DNA of 64,000 nucleotides from Microbacterium sp. Leaf159 (GCF_001423615.1 NZ_LMOU01000001.1:2489347-2553346), one strand, 5' to 3'; shown: positions 1-12,303, counted from the first letter of the stretch. Notes: generated from the sequence alone by a model not told the origin. Numbers and translations: made by a program.

Positions 1-1459
<1,459 letters not shown>

Positions 1460-1511
1460 GTGTGTTGTCGATTCCGGTCGTTGTCGAACGAATGCAGGCG
1501 CGGGGGACGCG

Positions 1512-3605
<2,094 letters not shown>

Positions 3606-3617
3606 TCACGAACTCCC

Positions 3618-3623
3618 AGTCTA
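3618..3623 (-). promoter_or_regulatory. Putative gyrB -10 box (TAGACT)
   Basis: Read on the minus strand the hexamer is TAGACT, matching the actinobacterial TAnnnT -10 consensus, about 36 nt before the gyrB ATG. No clear -35 box was found at 17 bp. Confidence 0.4.
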
Positions 3624-3699
3624 GCGGCTTTTCGTGTCGATATGCGGCTCAGCGGCCACCTGTGGCCCTCTGAGCGTGTCGGACCCCATCTGTGGTGTC

Positions 3700-4203
3700 C
3701 TACCCGTAGGTATCGCGTGGGCCCCGTCCTGGAACGACTCTGGGACCCCATTTCCAAGAGGGTACGTCCGGTCCGATGAAGCGGAGGTTCTCGACACCGG
3801 CGTCGGGATACCGACGACCGATCTCGGTGAGGATCGTCCCGCGCATGTACTGGAGATTCTTCGCCCAGGCCGTCGAATCGCACTTCACGGTGAGCACTCC
3901 GCGCTCGAGCGAGACCGGCTCGGAGTGCTTCGCGGTGTCGGATCCGGCGAGGTCCGCCCACTGACGCACCAGGTCTTCACGGGCCAGAGTCTTCTGCCAT
4001 CCGGAGTCCCGGCTGAGCTTGTCCAGCACTGCGCCGAGGGCTCCGGGGTCGCGTCCAGGGGTGAACGGAGCGTTGTCGTCGTCGGTGACGATGCGCCGCT
4101 TGCGCTTCCACGACTTCGAACTCGGGGCCAGGCCGCGAAGGCGCAGGTATGTGGCGACGGTCTCGGGTGTCTCGGGTGCCGGAACAGCTGCGACGTCAGT
4201 CAT
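3700..4203 (-). CDS. DciA-like DUF721 protein
   Basis: DUF721-family protein, 167 aa from the ATG at 4201-4203. DciA members load or assist the replicative helicase in bacteria lacking DnaC; the role here is inferred from family and location. The N-terminal half is basic and low in order (SSKSWKRKRRIVTDDD). The C-terminal KH-like half has WADLAGSDTAKHSEPVSLERG and LTVKCDSTAWAKNLQYM, typical of the family. The start overlaps the recF stop by 8 nt (ATGACTGA), indicating translational coupling. A longer reading from 4254 would sit inside recF and adds unconserved residues, so it was not used. The recF-dciA-gyrB order is the standard actinobacterial one. Confidence 0.88.
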   Translation of the reverse strand: MTDVAAVPAPETPETVATYLRLRGLAPSSKSWKRKRRIVTDDDNAPFTPGRDPGALGAVLDKLSRDSGWQKTLAREDLVRQWADLAGSDTAKHSEPVSLERGVLTVKCDSTAWAKNLQYMRGTILTEIGRRYPDAGVENLRFIGPDVPSWKWGPRVVPGRGPRDTYG

Positions 4204-5356
4204 CGGCCACCTCCCTCTCGTCACTGATGGTTCCTGCCGAGATCCGCACCACATGGGCGTGCAGAACCTCGGGAATATCCTCCTCCACCGCCGCGGTCAC
4301 CACCACCTGCTCGTAACCCGCCGTCAGCGCCGCGAGGCGCTGCCGACGATCGGCGTCGAGCTCGGCGAACACATCGTCGAGGATCAGCACGGGGTCGCCG
4401 GCCGGGGATTCACTGCGCAGCAGCTCGGCGGAGGCGAGGCGGAGGGCGAGCGCGACCGACCACGACTCGCCGTGGGAGGCATAGCCCTTGACCGGAAGAC
4501 CGCGAACACGCAGCACCAGATCGTCGCGATGCGGCCCGGTGAGAGTGAGGCCGCGATCGAGTTCGTTCGACCGTTTCGCGAGCAGTGCCGCGTGGAACAT
4601 CTCGGCGATGTCGCCCGAGGTCTCGGCCGGAGCATCCACTCCCTCTTCGGGATCCGCTCCACGCACCGAGAGCGCCCAGTCGAGCTGCGGACGGTGGTCT
4701 TCACCGGCGATCGCCGCGTAGGCCTCGGCCACCGGCTGCTGCAGATCGGTCGCCAGACGCTGTCGGGCGGTGATGATCTCGGCCCCGAGCGAGACCAGCT
4801 TGTCGTCCCACACGTCGAGCGTGCTGAGTCCTTCGCCCTTGATGCCGCGAGCACGGGCGGATTTGAGCAGGGCGTTGCGCTGCTTGAGCACGCGGTCATA
4901 GTCCGCGAGCACCGACGACATTCGCGGGGTGCGCTGGATGAGCAGCTGGTCGACGAAGCGTCGTCGCGCCGAAGGGTCGCCGCGGACGATCTGCAGATCT
5001 TCCGGAGCGAAGAGCACGACGTGCGCGTAACGGGGGAGTTCGTTGGTCTTCGACGGCGAGCCGTTGATGCGGGCCTTGTTGGACCCCTGCTTGTTGAGCT
5101 GCACCTCGACGAGCACTCGGCGCTCACCGTGTGACAGACGCGCACGGATGATCGCGAAGTCCTGCCCCTCGCGGACCATCGGCGCATCGGAGGAGACCCG
5201 GTGCGAACCCAGTGTCGCGAGGAAGACGACGGCCTCCGCGAGATTCGTCTTTCCCTGGCCGTTTCGGCCGACGAGGACGTTGGGTCCCTTGTGCAGGGCG
5301 AGATCAGCGGTCGCGTAATTGCGGAAATCGACCAGGCTCAGGTGTTCCACAATCAC
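4196..5356 (-). CDS. recF: DNA replication/repair protein RecF
   Basis: SMC-like ABC ATPase of recombinational repair that helps load RecA at gaps; 386 aa. It begins MIVEHLSLVDFRNYATADL, with Walker A in VGRNGQGKTNLAEAV (near residue 35). Near the C-terminus come the signature-like region (KGYASHGESWSVALALRLAS) and Walker B in DPVLILDDVFAELDADRR. It lies 85 bp downstream of dnaN on the same strand, and its stop overlaps the dciA-like start. No gnd gene lies between dnaN and recF, unlike some related genomes. Confidence 0.97.
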   Translation of the reverse strand: MIVEHLSLVDFRNYATADLALHKGPNVLVGRNGQGKTNLAEAVVFLATLGSHRVSSDAPMVREGQDFAIIRARLSHGERRVLVEVQLNKQGSNKARINGSPSKTNELPRYAHVVLFAPEDLQIVRGDPSARRRFVDQLLIQRTPRMSSVLADYDRVLKQRNALLKSARARGIKGEGLSTLDVWDDKLVSLGAEIITARQRLATDLQQPVAEAYAAIAGEDHRPQLDWALSVRGADPEEGVDAPAETSGDIAEMFHAALLAKRSNELDRGLTLTGPHRDDLVLRVRGLPVKGYASHGESWSVALALRLASAELLRSESPAGDPVLILDDVFAELDADRRQRLAALTAGYEQVVVTAAVEEDIPEVLHAHVVRISAGTISDEREVADD

Positions 5357-5441
5357 GGTGTCAGCCTACCTTCGGGGTCTGACATCGAACTCGCGGTCGG
5401 ATGCTCGCGCAGTGGCGATCCTCTGAAGTCGCAGAGTGAGA

Positions 5442-6584
5442 TCAGCGCAGCAGGAGGTTGGGCTGCAGCAGGTACTTGAACGAGTCGAGACCGGCCTGAT
5501 CGACCGACGTCTGGCTCGTGATCAGCACGGGGCTGAGCTTGTTCGCGTTGTCGCTCGAGGTGAACGTGACGCGCACGAACTCGCTCTTCACGGCACCGAG
5601 CGCCTCGATGAGGTACTGCGGGTTGAGGCCGAGAGTGACGTCGTCACCGCCCGAGAGGATCGCATCGACCGACTCGGATGCCCGTGCATGCTCGCTGCCG
5701 GAGGCGTCCATGGTGACGCCGTCGCTCGAGAACGTGAAACGCAGAGGTGCTGCGCGGTCGAGAACGAGCGACACACGGCGGACGGCCTCGACGAGGTCCG
5801 CGGTGTTGACGACCGCGTAGTGCTCGGTCTGCTCGGGGAACAGGCGGCGGACCGGCGGGAAGTTGCCCTTGATCAGCAGCGACGTGACGGTCTTGTTGCC
5901 TGCCGTGAACGCGATGATCTCGCGGTCGCCGGCTCCCGAGAACGCGATCTGGATCGTGCCGGCGTGACCGAAGGTCTTTCCGACCTCGAGGAGCGTGCGG
6001 GCGGGGACCAGTGCGGTCGCCTCGACGGCTTCGCCGTCCCACGGGACGTCACGGAGCGAGACGCGGTAACGGTCTGTGGCGACCAGGCTCAGCGTGTGTC
6101 CGGAGACTGCGAGCTGCACACCGGTGAGCACCGGGGTGACGTCGTCGCGGGATGCGGCGAAGCCGACCTGAGCGATGGCGGTGCCGAAGTCGTCTGCAGG
6201 AACGACACCGGAGGAGCCGGAGACCTCGGGGATCGAGGGATATTCCTCGACCGGCATGGCCGCGAGTGTGAATCGGGCGGAGCCGCAGCTCACGGTGATG
6301 CTGCCGTCATCCTCGACGGCGATCTCGATCGGAGCATTCGGAAGTCGGCTGGCGATGTCTGAGAGGAGGCGCCCGTGAACCAGGATCGTGCCCGGTGTGT
6401 CGACGGTCGCTTCGATGGTCGTACGGGCCGAAGCCTCGTAGTCGAAGGCCGAGAGCGTGAGGCCGGAGCCGTCGGCTTCGATCAGGACTCCGGCGAGGAT
6501 CGGCTGAGGATTGCGCTGCGGAAGCAGCTTGACGACGAACGAGACAGCCTCGCTGAAGACATCGCGGTTGACCTGAAACCTCAC
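5442..6584 (-). CDS. dnaN: DNA polymerase III sliding clamp (beta subunit)
   Basis: Beta clamp that tethers the replicative polymerase to DNA, 380 aa, three tandem clamp domains. It starts MRFQVNRDVFSEAVSFVVKLLPQRNPQP. Other conserved stretches are SAFDYEASARTTIEA and ATDRYRVSLRDVPW. The last residues (FKYLLQPNLLLR) are shorter than the usual MPMRL-type end but stay in register. The ATG at 6582-6584 is preceded on the minus strand by AAGGGAGCACCC, a good ribosome site. It is transcribed away from the origin, with dnaA upstream on the same strand across oriC. Confidence 0.98.
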   Translation of the reverse strand: MRFQVNRDVFSEAVSFVVKLLPQRNPQPILAGVLIEADGSGLTLSAFDYEASARTTIEATVDTPGTILVHGRLLSDIASRLPNAPIEIAVEDDGSITVSCGSARFTLAAMPVEEYPSIPEVSGSSGVVPADDFGTAIAQVGFAASRDDVTPVLTGVQLAVSGHTLSLVATDRYRVSLRDVPWDGEAVEATALVPARTLLEVGKTFGHAGTIQIAFSGAGDREIIAFTAGNKTVTSLLIKGNFPPVRRLFPEQTEHYAVVNTADLVEAVRRVSLVLDRAAPLRFTFSSDGVTMDASGSEHARASESVDAILSGGDDVTLGLNPQYLIEALGAVKSEFVRVTFTSSDNANKLSPVLITSQTSVDQAGLDSFKYLLQPNLLLR

Positions 6585-7020
6585 GGGTGCTCCCTTGTCG
6601 TCGTTCTGAGACGTGTCGTCATCGGTCCTGCCGGTGCAGGGCTTCCCATGCTAGCCCCACAGCAGGTCGGATCCCTACGGCCGGGGCGAAGCCCGGGCCT
6701 GTCGGAGTTTCCCCACCGTCTGGTGATCGGATCGCCCATGAATTGAATTAACTCCTTAACGGTGTTAACACCTGTGGATACTGTGGATAACTCGGTGGAA
6801 AGCAGACGCGAGTAGGGAACTACACGGTTGTCAGTTGTGGAATCCCTGAGGAATCCGCGGGTGGATGGGGTCTGCCGGTCGGAGCGCTCTCCCATAGTTA
6901 TCCACAGGTTCGCCCGTTTCCCCCACATTCGTCCCGACCTGGAGGCGATCCATCCACAAGTTATCCACATGTGCAAACTGGCATCTATCCGAGCCTGTGG
7001 ATGCTCCTCAGACGTACGAG
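6585..7020. other. oriC: Replication origin (oriC), dnaN-dnaA segment
   Basis: Gene-free interval between dnaA and dnaN. Perfect DnaA boxes (TTATCCACA or its complement) lie at 6782-6790 (minus), 6898-6906 (plus) and 6961-6969 (plus). Near matches are at 6773-6781 (TGTGGATAC), 6951-6959 (CATCCACAA) and about 6995-7003 (TGTGGATGC). A run of A/T-rich bases at about 6737-6771 (AATTGAATTAACTCC, then TTAACGGTGTTAACA) stands out in this GC-rich DNA and is the best candidate for the unwinding element. Gene order and box clustering make this the standard actinobacterial oriC position. Confidence 0.9.
6737..6771. other. Candidate DNA unwinding element
   Basis: Locally A/T-rich stretch adjoining the DnaA boxes at 6773-6790. 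It contains the palindrome GTTAAC and repeated TTAA steps. Its role is inferred from composition and position. Confidence 0.5.
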
Positions 7021-7022
7021 AA

Positions 7023-7063
7023 GGGGGTCGCAGCGTCCCATCGGACCCTGCGACCCCCTTTTT
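7023..7063. terminator. Terminator downstream of dnaA
   Basis: Perfect 11-bp stem GGGGGTCGCAG / CTGCGACCCCC (7023-7033 with 7048-7058). TTTTT follows on the plus strand and AAAAA precedes on the minus strand. It sits 16 bp after the dnaA stop and would separate dnaA transcription from oriC; it may work in both directions. Confidence 0.7.
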
Positions 7064-7078
7064 CGAGGTGTCGTGCGC

Positions 7079-8470
7079 TCAGCGGCGACCGAGCTGCGTG
7101 GTGATCTCGGTCACCTGGTTGTAGATCGAACGGCGCTCCTTCATGAGCTCGCTGATCTTCTTGTAGGCGTACATGACCGTCGTGTGATCGCGATTGCCGA
7201 ACAGCTGTCCGATCTTGGGCAGCGAGAGACTCGTGCGCTCTCGACACAGATACATCGCGATCTGTCGCGACGTCGCGATCTGCTGCGAGCGGCTCGAGCC
7301 GTACAGATCGTCGACGGTCAGCTTGAAGTACTGTGCGGTCGCCGTGATGATGTCCGTCGGCGAGATGATGTTGTCCTCGGCCGTGTCGATGATGTCGCGC
7401 AGCACCGTCTGGGCGAGGGAGATGTCGAGAGCCGAACGGTTCAGGCTCGCGAACGCCGAGACGCGGATCAGGGCACCTTCGAGTTCACGGATGTTCGAGG
7501 AGACGACGGTAGCGATGTACTCGAGTACCTCGTCGGGAATATGGAGCGCCTCACTCTGGGCCTTCTTGCGGAGGATCGCGATACGCGTCTCGAGGTCGGG
7601 TGCCTGCACGTCCGTGATCAGACCCCACTCGAACCGGCTGCGCATCCGATCCTCGAACCCGGTCAGGTGCTTCGGCGCGACGTCGCTCGTGATCACGACC
7701 TGCTTGTTGTGGTCGTGCAGCGTGTTGAAGGTGTGGAAGAAGGCTTCTTGGGTCTCGGCACGACCCTGGAGGAACTGGATGTCGTCGATCAGCAGGATGT
7801 CGACGTCGCGGTACCGCGCCTGGAAGGCGGCACCGCGGTTGTTCGCGATCGAGTTGATGAAGTCGTTCGTGAATTCCTCGCTCGAGACGTACCGGACCTT
7901 CACCCCTGCGTAGAGGGACTGGGCGTAGTCGCCGATCGCATGGAGGAGGTGGGTCTTCCCGAGACCCGAGTCTCCGTAGATGAAGAGAGGGTTGTATGCC
8001 TTGGCGGGTGCTTCGGCGACTGCGACCGCCGCAGCATGGGCGAAGCGGTTGGACTGGCCGATGACGAAGTTGTCGAAGGTGTACTTCGGGTTCAGGCGGG
8101 ATTCGTGGCGCAGCTGCGTCGGCTGCTCCATGGGCGACTCGACCCGGATCTGCTCCTGGCGGCCGTAGTCGGCCACGGCGATCGGTGCGGTGGGCTGCTC
8201 GGCGAGTTCGTGGTTGACCACGACGCGATACGAGGTGACCTCCTGGCCGATGTGGGAGAGCGCCTCCATGATCGGCAGCCGAAGACGCTTGTTGATCTGC
8301 GCCGCGGTGAGGTCGTTGGGGACCTCCAGATAGAGCGTCGCTGACATCACGCCGGCGGGGACGGCGAGGCTGAGGAATCCCTGCAGCTGCGGAGTCACCC
8401 TGTCATCCGCCTCGAGCAGGTCCTGCACCGTGGTCCAGATCGGAACGTCGGGCTGGGCAGGTGATGACAT
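7079..8470 (-). CDS. dnaA: Chromosomal replication initiator DnaA
   Basis: AAA+ initiator that binds DnaA boxes and opens oriC; 463 aa from the ATG at 8468-8470 (MSSPAQPDVPIWTTVQDLLEADD). Domain I is followed by a short linker. The AAA+ core has NPKYTFDNFVIGQSNRFAHAAA, Walker A GDSGLGKTHLLHAIG, Walker B VDILLIDDIQFLQG and sensor sequences. C-terminal domain IV contains GNRDHTTVMYAYKKI, the DnaA-box-binding helix-turn-helix signature. A longer reading from 8692 would run through the DnaA-box region and lacks conservation. The gene is flanked by box clusters at 6773-6969 and 8520-8628, allowing autoregulation. Confidence 0.98.
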   Translation of the reverse strand: MSSPAQPDVPIWTTVQDLLEADDRVTPQLQGFLSLAVPAGVMSATLYLEVPNDLTAAQINKRLRLPIMEALSHIGQEVTSYRVVVNHELAEQPTAPIAVADYGRQEQIRVESPMEQPTQLRHESRLNPKYTFDNFVIGQSNRFAHAAAVAVAEAPAKAYNPLFIYGDSGLGKTHLLHAIGDYAQSLYAGVKVRYVSSEEFTNDFINSIANNRGAAFQARYRDVDILLIDDIQFLQGRAETQEAFFHTFNTLHDHNKQVVITSDVAPKHLTGFEDRMRSRFEWGLITDVQAPDLETRIAILRKKAQSEALHIPDEVLEYIATVVSSNIRELEGALIRVSAFASLNRSALDISLAQTVLRDIIDTAEDNIISPTDIITATAQYFKLTVDDLYGSSRSQQIATSRQIAMYLCRERTSLSLPKIGQLFGNRDHTTVMYAYKKISELMKERRSIYNQVTEITTQLGRR

Positions 8471-8519
8471 GACGCTCCGTGCTGGGGATTCGGAGGGGCG
8501 TCGAGAATGGCGTCCCCCC

Positions 8520-8628
8520 TGTGGATAACTTCGGATGCCACGGTAGTCACCGCGGCTGGGAACGGCAACCTGCCTACGGGAATCCGCGCGCGTGTTGCGC
8601 ATACGTGCACGCGACAGGTTGTGGATAA
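8520..8628. promoter_or_regulatory. DnaA-box pair upstream of dnaA
   Basis: Two perfect TGTGGATAA boxes at 8520-8528 and 8620-8628, in the same orientation and exactly 100 bp apart, in the 316-bp interval between divergent dnaA and rpmH. They may form a second part of the origin and/or an autoregulatory operator for dnaA. Confidence 0.8.
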
Positions 8629-8673
8629 TGGCTGTGCGGATCGTGCCGGAGGTCGAGGTCGAAGCGCGCAGAT

Positions 8674-8702
8674 TTGCTCTGCGCGCCGTCAAGACGTACC
8701 CT
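8674..8702 (+). promoter_or_regulatory. Putative rpmH promoter
   Basis: TTGCTC (8674-8679), a 17-bp spacer and TACCCT (8697-8702) form a sigma-A type promoter reading toward rpmH, leaving a leader of about 80 nt. Confidence 0.5.
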
Positions 8703-8786
8703 TAATCGGTTGACTTATGCCTGAATGGCAGATCCCTATGTCTCCGGTCAAATCGATCCCGGTGGCAGCATTCCCGGAGTGATTTC

Positions 8787-8924
8787 ATGAGCAAGCGCAC
8801 TTACCAGCCCAACAACCGTCGTCGCGCCAAGAAGCACGGCTTCCGCCTTCGCATGCGCACCCGCGCCGGCCGTGCCATCCTCTCGGCTCGTCGCGCGAAG
8901 GGCCGCACCGAGCTCTCCGCGTAG
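8787..8924 (+). CDS. rpmH: 50S ribosomal protein L34
   Basis: Large-subunit ribosomal protein of 45 aa. It begins [20 protein letters not shown] and ends GRTELSA, an unmistakable L34. The ATG at 8787 follows CCCGGAGTGATTTC, with GGAG as ribosome site. It is the first gene of the right-arm string and 6 bp from the rnpA start, so the two are co-transcribed as in most bacteria. Confidence 0.98.
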   Translation: MSKRTYQPNNRRRAKKHGFRLRMRTRAGRAILSARRAKGRTELSA

Positions 8925-8930
8925 ACCGCT

Positions 8931-9275
8931 GTGCTCGCCCGCCCGTTTCGTGTGACCCGCGGGAGCGACTATCGACTGGTCGTTCGACGCGGATCCCGTT
9001 GTGGCGGAGCCAAGGTCGTCACCTCGATGCTGACGACGGGCGAGAGCAGAGCCGCGAGGTTCGGATTCATCATCAGCAAGCAGGTGGGCACCGCTGTGGT
9101 GCGCAACACCGTCCGTCGGCGACTCAAAGCCGTCTGTGCGGAGGCGCTTCCGCGGGTACCCGAGGGCACGGATGTCGTCATCCGTGCCCTTCCTGCGTCC
9201 GCGACCGCCAGCTACGCAGAGCTGAGTGCCGACGTGAACCGCTGCCTGGATCGTCTCGGGCAGGCGCGAGCATGA
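8931..9275 (+). CDS. rnpA: Ribonuclease P protein component
   Basis: Protein subunit of RNase P, which with the catalytic RNA matures tRNA 5' ends; 114 aa from a GTG start. The core has RFGFIISKQVGTAVVRNTVRRRLKAV, containing the conserved RNR-like basic helix (RNTVRRRLK) that binds the RNA subunit. The N-terminus (VLARPFRVTRGSDYR) matches the substrate-leader-binding region. The stop overlaps the yidD start as ATGA. Confidence 0.97.
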   Translation: MLARPFRVTRGSDYRLVVRRGSRCGGAKVVTSMLTTGESRAARFGFIISKQVGTAVVRNTVRRRLKAVCAEALPRVPEGTDVVIRALPASATASYAELSADVNRCLDRLGQARA

Positions 9276-9622
9276 CTGCTCTTCCCGCGTCGTCGATCGG
9301 CACCGGACACATGCGTGCAGGGGATCTGCTGCGCAGCGTCCCGTTGGCGCCGAGGAACGCTGTTCTCGGTTTCCTGGCCGGCTACCGCAGGGTGATCTCT
9401 CCGATGTATGGAGATGTCTGTGCCTACTACCCATCCTGTTCCGCTTACGCTGTAGGTGCGGTGCAACAGCACGGCGCCGTGCGGGGAACGATGCTCTCGG
9501 CATGGCGCATCCTCCGTTGCAACCCCTGGAGCCACGGCGGCGTCGATGACGTCCGTCCTCACGAACATTTCCGCTATGACCTGACCGCTCACGGTTTCGT
9601 CGTCCCTTCCCGAAAGGACTGA
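9272..9622 (+). CDS. yidD: Membrane protein insertion efficiency factor YidD
   Basis: Small membrane-associated protein (116 aa) that assists YidC-dependent insertion. The diagnostic segment is PSCSAYAVGAVQQHGAVRG followed by LRCNPWSHGGVDDV, the family's cysteine-containing core. The N-terminal 25 residues and the C-terminal tail are longer than in the short E. coli form, as in other actinobacteria. The ATG at 9272 overlaps the rnpA TGA; the stop is 3 bp before yidC. Confidence 0.95.
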   Translation: MTALPASSIGTGHMRAGDLLRSVPLAPRNAVLGFLAGYRRVISPMYGDVCAYYPSCSAYAVGAVQQHGAVRGTMLSAWRILRCNPWSHGGVDDVRPHEHFRYDLTAHGFVVPSRKD

Positions 9623-9625
9623 TCG

Positions 9626-10696
9626 GTGGGTCTTGACCTTCTGCTCGCCAGCACCACCCCGTCGCCGGCGCCCGCCTCCGGCGGCTTCGACCTGATCGGA
9701 ACCATCCTGTGGCCGCTCAAGTGGCTCGTCGAGATGGTGCTCGTCGCCTGGCACTGGCTGCTGACTGCGGTCGGTCTTCCTGCGGCATCCGGACTGACCT
9801 GGGTCCTGTCGATCGTCGGACTCGTCGTCGTCGTCCGTGCTGCTCTGATCCCGCTCTTCGTGAAGCAGATCAAGAGCCAGCGAAAGATGATGGAAATCGC
9901 TCCTGAGCTGCGAAAAGTTCAGGAGAAGTATCGAGGCAAGAAGGATCAGCTCTCTCGCGAGGCCATGAGCCGCGAGACCATGGGGCTGTACAAGAAGCAC
10001 GGCACGACACCGATGTCGAGCTGTCTTCCGCTGCTGGTGCAGATGCCGATCTTCTTCTCGCTGTTCAGCGTGCTGAGCGACGTCTCGAAGCACCACAACC
10101 TCGGTGTCGGTGGCGTCGGGCTGCTGAATGCGGAGCTCACCGAGCAGTTCTACAACGCGGAGCTCTTCGGCGTCGCTTCTCTGCACGAGACGCTCGGCAA
10201 CGCGGTGGACGCCGGCAACACCACCGCGATCGTCATTCTGGTCACGCTCGTCGTGCTCATGATCGCGTCGCAGTTCTTCACTCAGCTGCAGATCATCTCG
10301 AAGAACCTGTCGCCCGAGGCCAAGACCGGCCAGGCGTACCAGATGCAGAAGATCATGCTCTACATCCTTCCGCTGGGCTTCATCTTCTCGGGTATCTTCT
10401 TCCCGCTCGGCGTGGTCGTGTACTGGTTCATCTCGAACCTCTGGACGATGGGTCAGCAGTTCCTCGTCATCCGCGAGATGCCGACTCCCGGCTCTGAGGC
10501 TGCCAAGGCGCGCGAAGAGCGTCTGGCCCGCAAGGGCAAGGCGATCGACTCGTCGGGCAAGGTCGTTCCGATGGCCGCATACGAGGCAGAACAGCAGCGG
10601 ATGCTCGAAGAGGTGGAGCGTGCGAAGGCACAGACTCCCAAGCGTCAGCAGCCCGTGGGCAAGAAGCGTTCGAAGAAGAAGGGGAGCGGTTCGTGA
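9626..10696 (+). CDS. yidC: Membrane protein insertase YidC/Oxa1
   Basis: Insertase for membrane proteins acting with or without SecYEG, 356 aa, GTG start. Hydrophobic segments lie near residues 35-55 (LVEMVLVAWHWLLTAVGLP) and 57-76. The conserved cytoplasmic hairpin SQRKMMEIAPELRKVQEKYRG carries the groove Arg region and is followed by LPLLVQMPIFFSLFSVLSD. Later segments include IVILVTLVVLMIASQFF and LPLGFIFSGIFFPLGVVVY. The C-terminus is very basic (KRQQPVGKKRSKKKGSGS), typical for ribosome contact. Its stop overlaps the jag start by 4 nt. Confidence 0.97.
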   Translation: MGLDLLLASTTPSPAPASGGFDLIGTILWPLKWLVEMVLVAWHWLLTAVGLPAASGLTWVLSIVGLVVVVRAALIPLFVKQIKSQRKMMEIAPELRKVQEKYRGKKDQLSREAMSRETMGLYKKHGTTPMSSCLPLLVQMPIFFSLFSVLSDVSKHHNLGVGGVGLLNAELTEQFYNAELFGVASLHETLGNAVDAGNTTAIVILVTLVVLMIASQFFTQLQIISKNLSPEAKTGQAYQMQKIMLYILPLGFIFSGIFFPLGVVVYWFISNLWTMGQQFLVIREMPTPGSEAAKAREERLARKGKAIDSSGKVVPMAAYEAEQQRMLEEVERAKAQTPKRQQPVGKKRSKKKGSGS

Positions 10697-11184
10697 CCGA
10701 CAATGTGACTGAGATCGTGGAGCCCACGGTCGCCGAGCTGGAGAACGAGGGCGATGTCGCGGCCGACTACCTCGAAGAGCTCCTCGACATCGCCGACATC
10801 GATGGGGATCTGAACCTCGATGTGCGCCAGGGGCGTGCCTATGTCTCGGTAGAGGCAGAGGGCGATGGACTGGCGCTGCTTTCGGCTCCCGACACGGTGC
10901 AGGCTCTTCAGGAGCTGACGCGTCTGGCAGTGCAGAGCAAGACCGGTTCCTTCTCGCGTCTGATCCTCGACATCGGCGGATCGCGCGACACCCGTCGTCG
11001 CCAGCTCGAGACTCTGGTCAACGCCGCGGCTGCGAAGCTCGACGACGGTGCGACACAGGCTTCACTGCCTGCGATGTCGAGCTACGAGCGCAAGCTGGTG
11101 CACGATATTGCCGCTGACCAGGGACTTGTCTCGGAGTCGTACGGTGAGGGTGCCGACCGGCACACCGTGCTCCGACGTCGCTGA
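10693..11184 (+). CDS. KH/R3H RNA-binding protein (Jag/KhpB family)
   Basis: RNA-binding protein of 163 aa with an acidic N-terminus, a KH domain (about residues 25-90, LEELLDIADIDGDLNLDV to FSRLILDIGGSRDTRRRQ) and a C-terminal R3H domain. The R3H signature is ERKLVHDIAADQGLVSESYGEGADRHTVL, containing R-x3-H spacing. Such proteins bind small RNAs and mRNAs and influence cell division in Gram-positives. The GTG at 10693 overlaps the yidC stop. The position between yidC and rsmG is conserved in actinobacteria. Confidence 0.93.
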   Translation: MTDNVTEIVEPTVAELENEGDVAADYLEELLDIADIDGDLNLDVRQGRAYVSVEAEGDGLALLSAPDTVQALQELTRLAVQSKTGSFSRLILDIGGSRDTRRRQLETLVNAAAAKLDDGATQASLPAMSSYERKLVHDIAADQGLVSESYGEGADRHTVLRRR

Positions 11185-11216
11185 CGTTCGCGTGAAGTAT
11201 TGATCGGGTTGCTGTT

Positions 11217-11840
11217 GTGAGTGCTGTCGAGGTCGAGCCTGCTGTCGCCACTGAACTCTTCGGAGAGCGGATCCAGCTGGCGAGGCAGTTCACTGCGGCC
11301 CTTGCTGAGCATGGAGAAGAGCGCGGTCTCATCGGACCGCTCGAGCTTCCCCGACTGTGGACGAGGCACGTCTTGAACAGCGTGATCGCTGCGCCCTTGT
11401 TCCACGGCTCGGTTGCAGACATCGGCTCAGGGGCTGGCCTGCCTGGTATCGTCCTCGCGATCGCGAGACCTGATGTGAAGTGGACGCTCATCGAGCCGAT
11501 GGAGCGTCGGGTGATCTGGCTGAACGAGCAGGTCGATGCGCTGGGTCTCGACAACGTCGAGGTGCTGCGAGCTCGTGCTGAAGATGCTCAGCGACCCGAG
11601 GGCTTCGACGTCGTGACGGCGCGCGCCGTGAGTGCCCTGAAGACTCTCATCCCGCTGACCGCTCCGCTCGTTCGTGACGGGGGAGAACTCATCCTGCTCA
11701 AGGGGATGAATGCGGCGAACGAGATCGACGCCGCACAGAAGCAGATCAAGAAGTTCCGTCTCACCGACGTCCGGGTCGAGGTTCTCGGTGAGGACGTGCT
11801 GCCCGAGTCGACCCGTGTCGTGCGGGCCGTGGTTCGCTAG
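11217..11840 (+). CDS. rsmG: 16S rRNA (guanine-N7) methyltransferase RsmG
   Basis: SAM-dependent methyltransferase for 16S rRNA G527 (E. coli numbering), 207 aa. The SAM-binding motif is VADIGSGAGLPGIVLAIARPD, followed by LIEPMERRVIWLNEQVDALGLDNVEV and VVTARAVSALKTLIPL. The GTG start at 11217 is 32 bp after the jag stop. It is the last gene of the rpmH string. Downstream lies the long parS-containing non-coding region. Confidence 0.96.
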   Translation: MSAVEVEPAVATELFGERIQLARQFTAALAEHGEERGLIGPLELPRLWTRHVLNSVIAAPLFHGSVADIGSGAGLPGIVLAIARPDVKWTLIEPMERRVIWLNEQVDALGLDNVEVLRARAEDAQRPEGFDVVTARAVSALKTLIPLTAPLVRDGGELILLKGMNAANEIDAAQKQIKKFRLTDVRVEVLGEDVLPESTRVVRAVVR

Positions 11841-12053
11841 GTAGCTCTCGCAGTCCTGGGCGTGGGTTCTTCACGCCTCCAGCTTTTCTGATGAGCGCGA
11901 TTCATCGTCGGGTCCTGTAACGGTTGTTTATCCGCCGCACGAAGTGCGGTCATCGCGGTACCTGATCTCCGCATGGCTCAACGGTGGCGTCGCACTTCGC
12001 TGTGTGGTGCAGCGAGTCTCCCCGCGTGGCGTGGTCCCCGTTGACACCGAAGA

Positions 12054-12069
12054 TGTTTCACGTGAAACG
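12054..12069. promoter_or_regulatory. parS: parS site 1
   Basis: TGTTTCACGTGAAACG: 15 of 16 bases match the canonical ParB-binding palindrome TGTTTCACGTGAAACA. Confidence 0.95.
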
Positions 12070-12303
12070 GGTTCCCCGAGGGCACGACTCTAGGTCTATA
12101 GGCGGGGCCGCGGTAGCGGGGCATCTGTGGTTGACGTCACGAGCAGCCAGCGCGCCGCGGGGTATGGGCGTGCGCCCGTTTCGCGCACGTGCGGACAGGT
12201 CACACCTATCTATAGAAGCGAGGCTCATGAAAATGATCTCGGCTTCTCGTGCGTGGGCGTCTGGGTGCCTGCGTGCCTGGGTGGCATGGGGTGAATGCTG
12301 CGA

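Noticed and set aside
8471..8692. 74-residue N-terminal extension of DnaA
   Set aside because: It covers the DnaA boxes and has no similarity to domain I; the ATG at 8470 gives a normal N-terminus.
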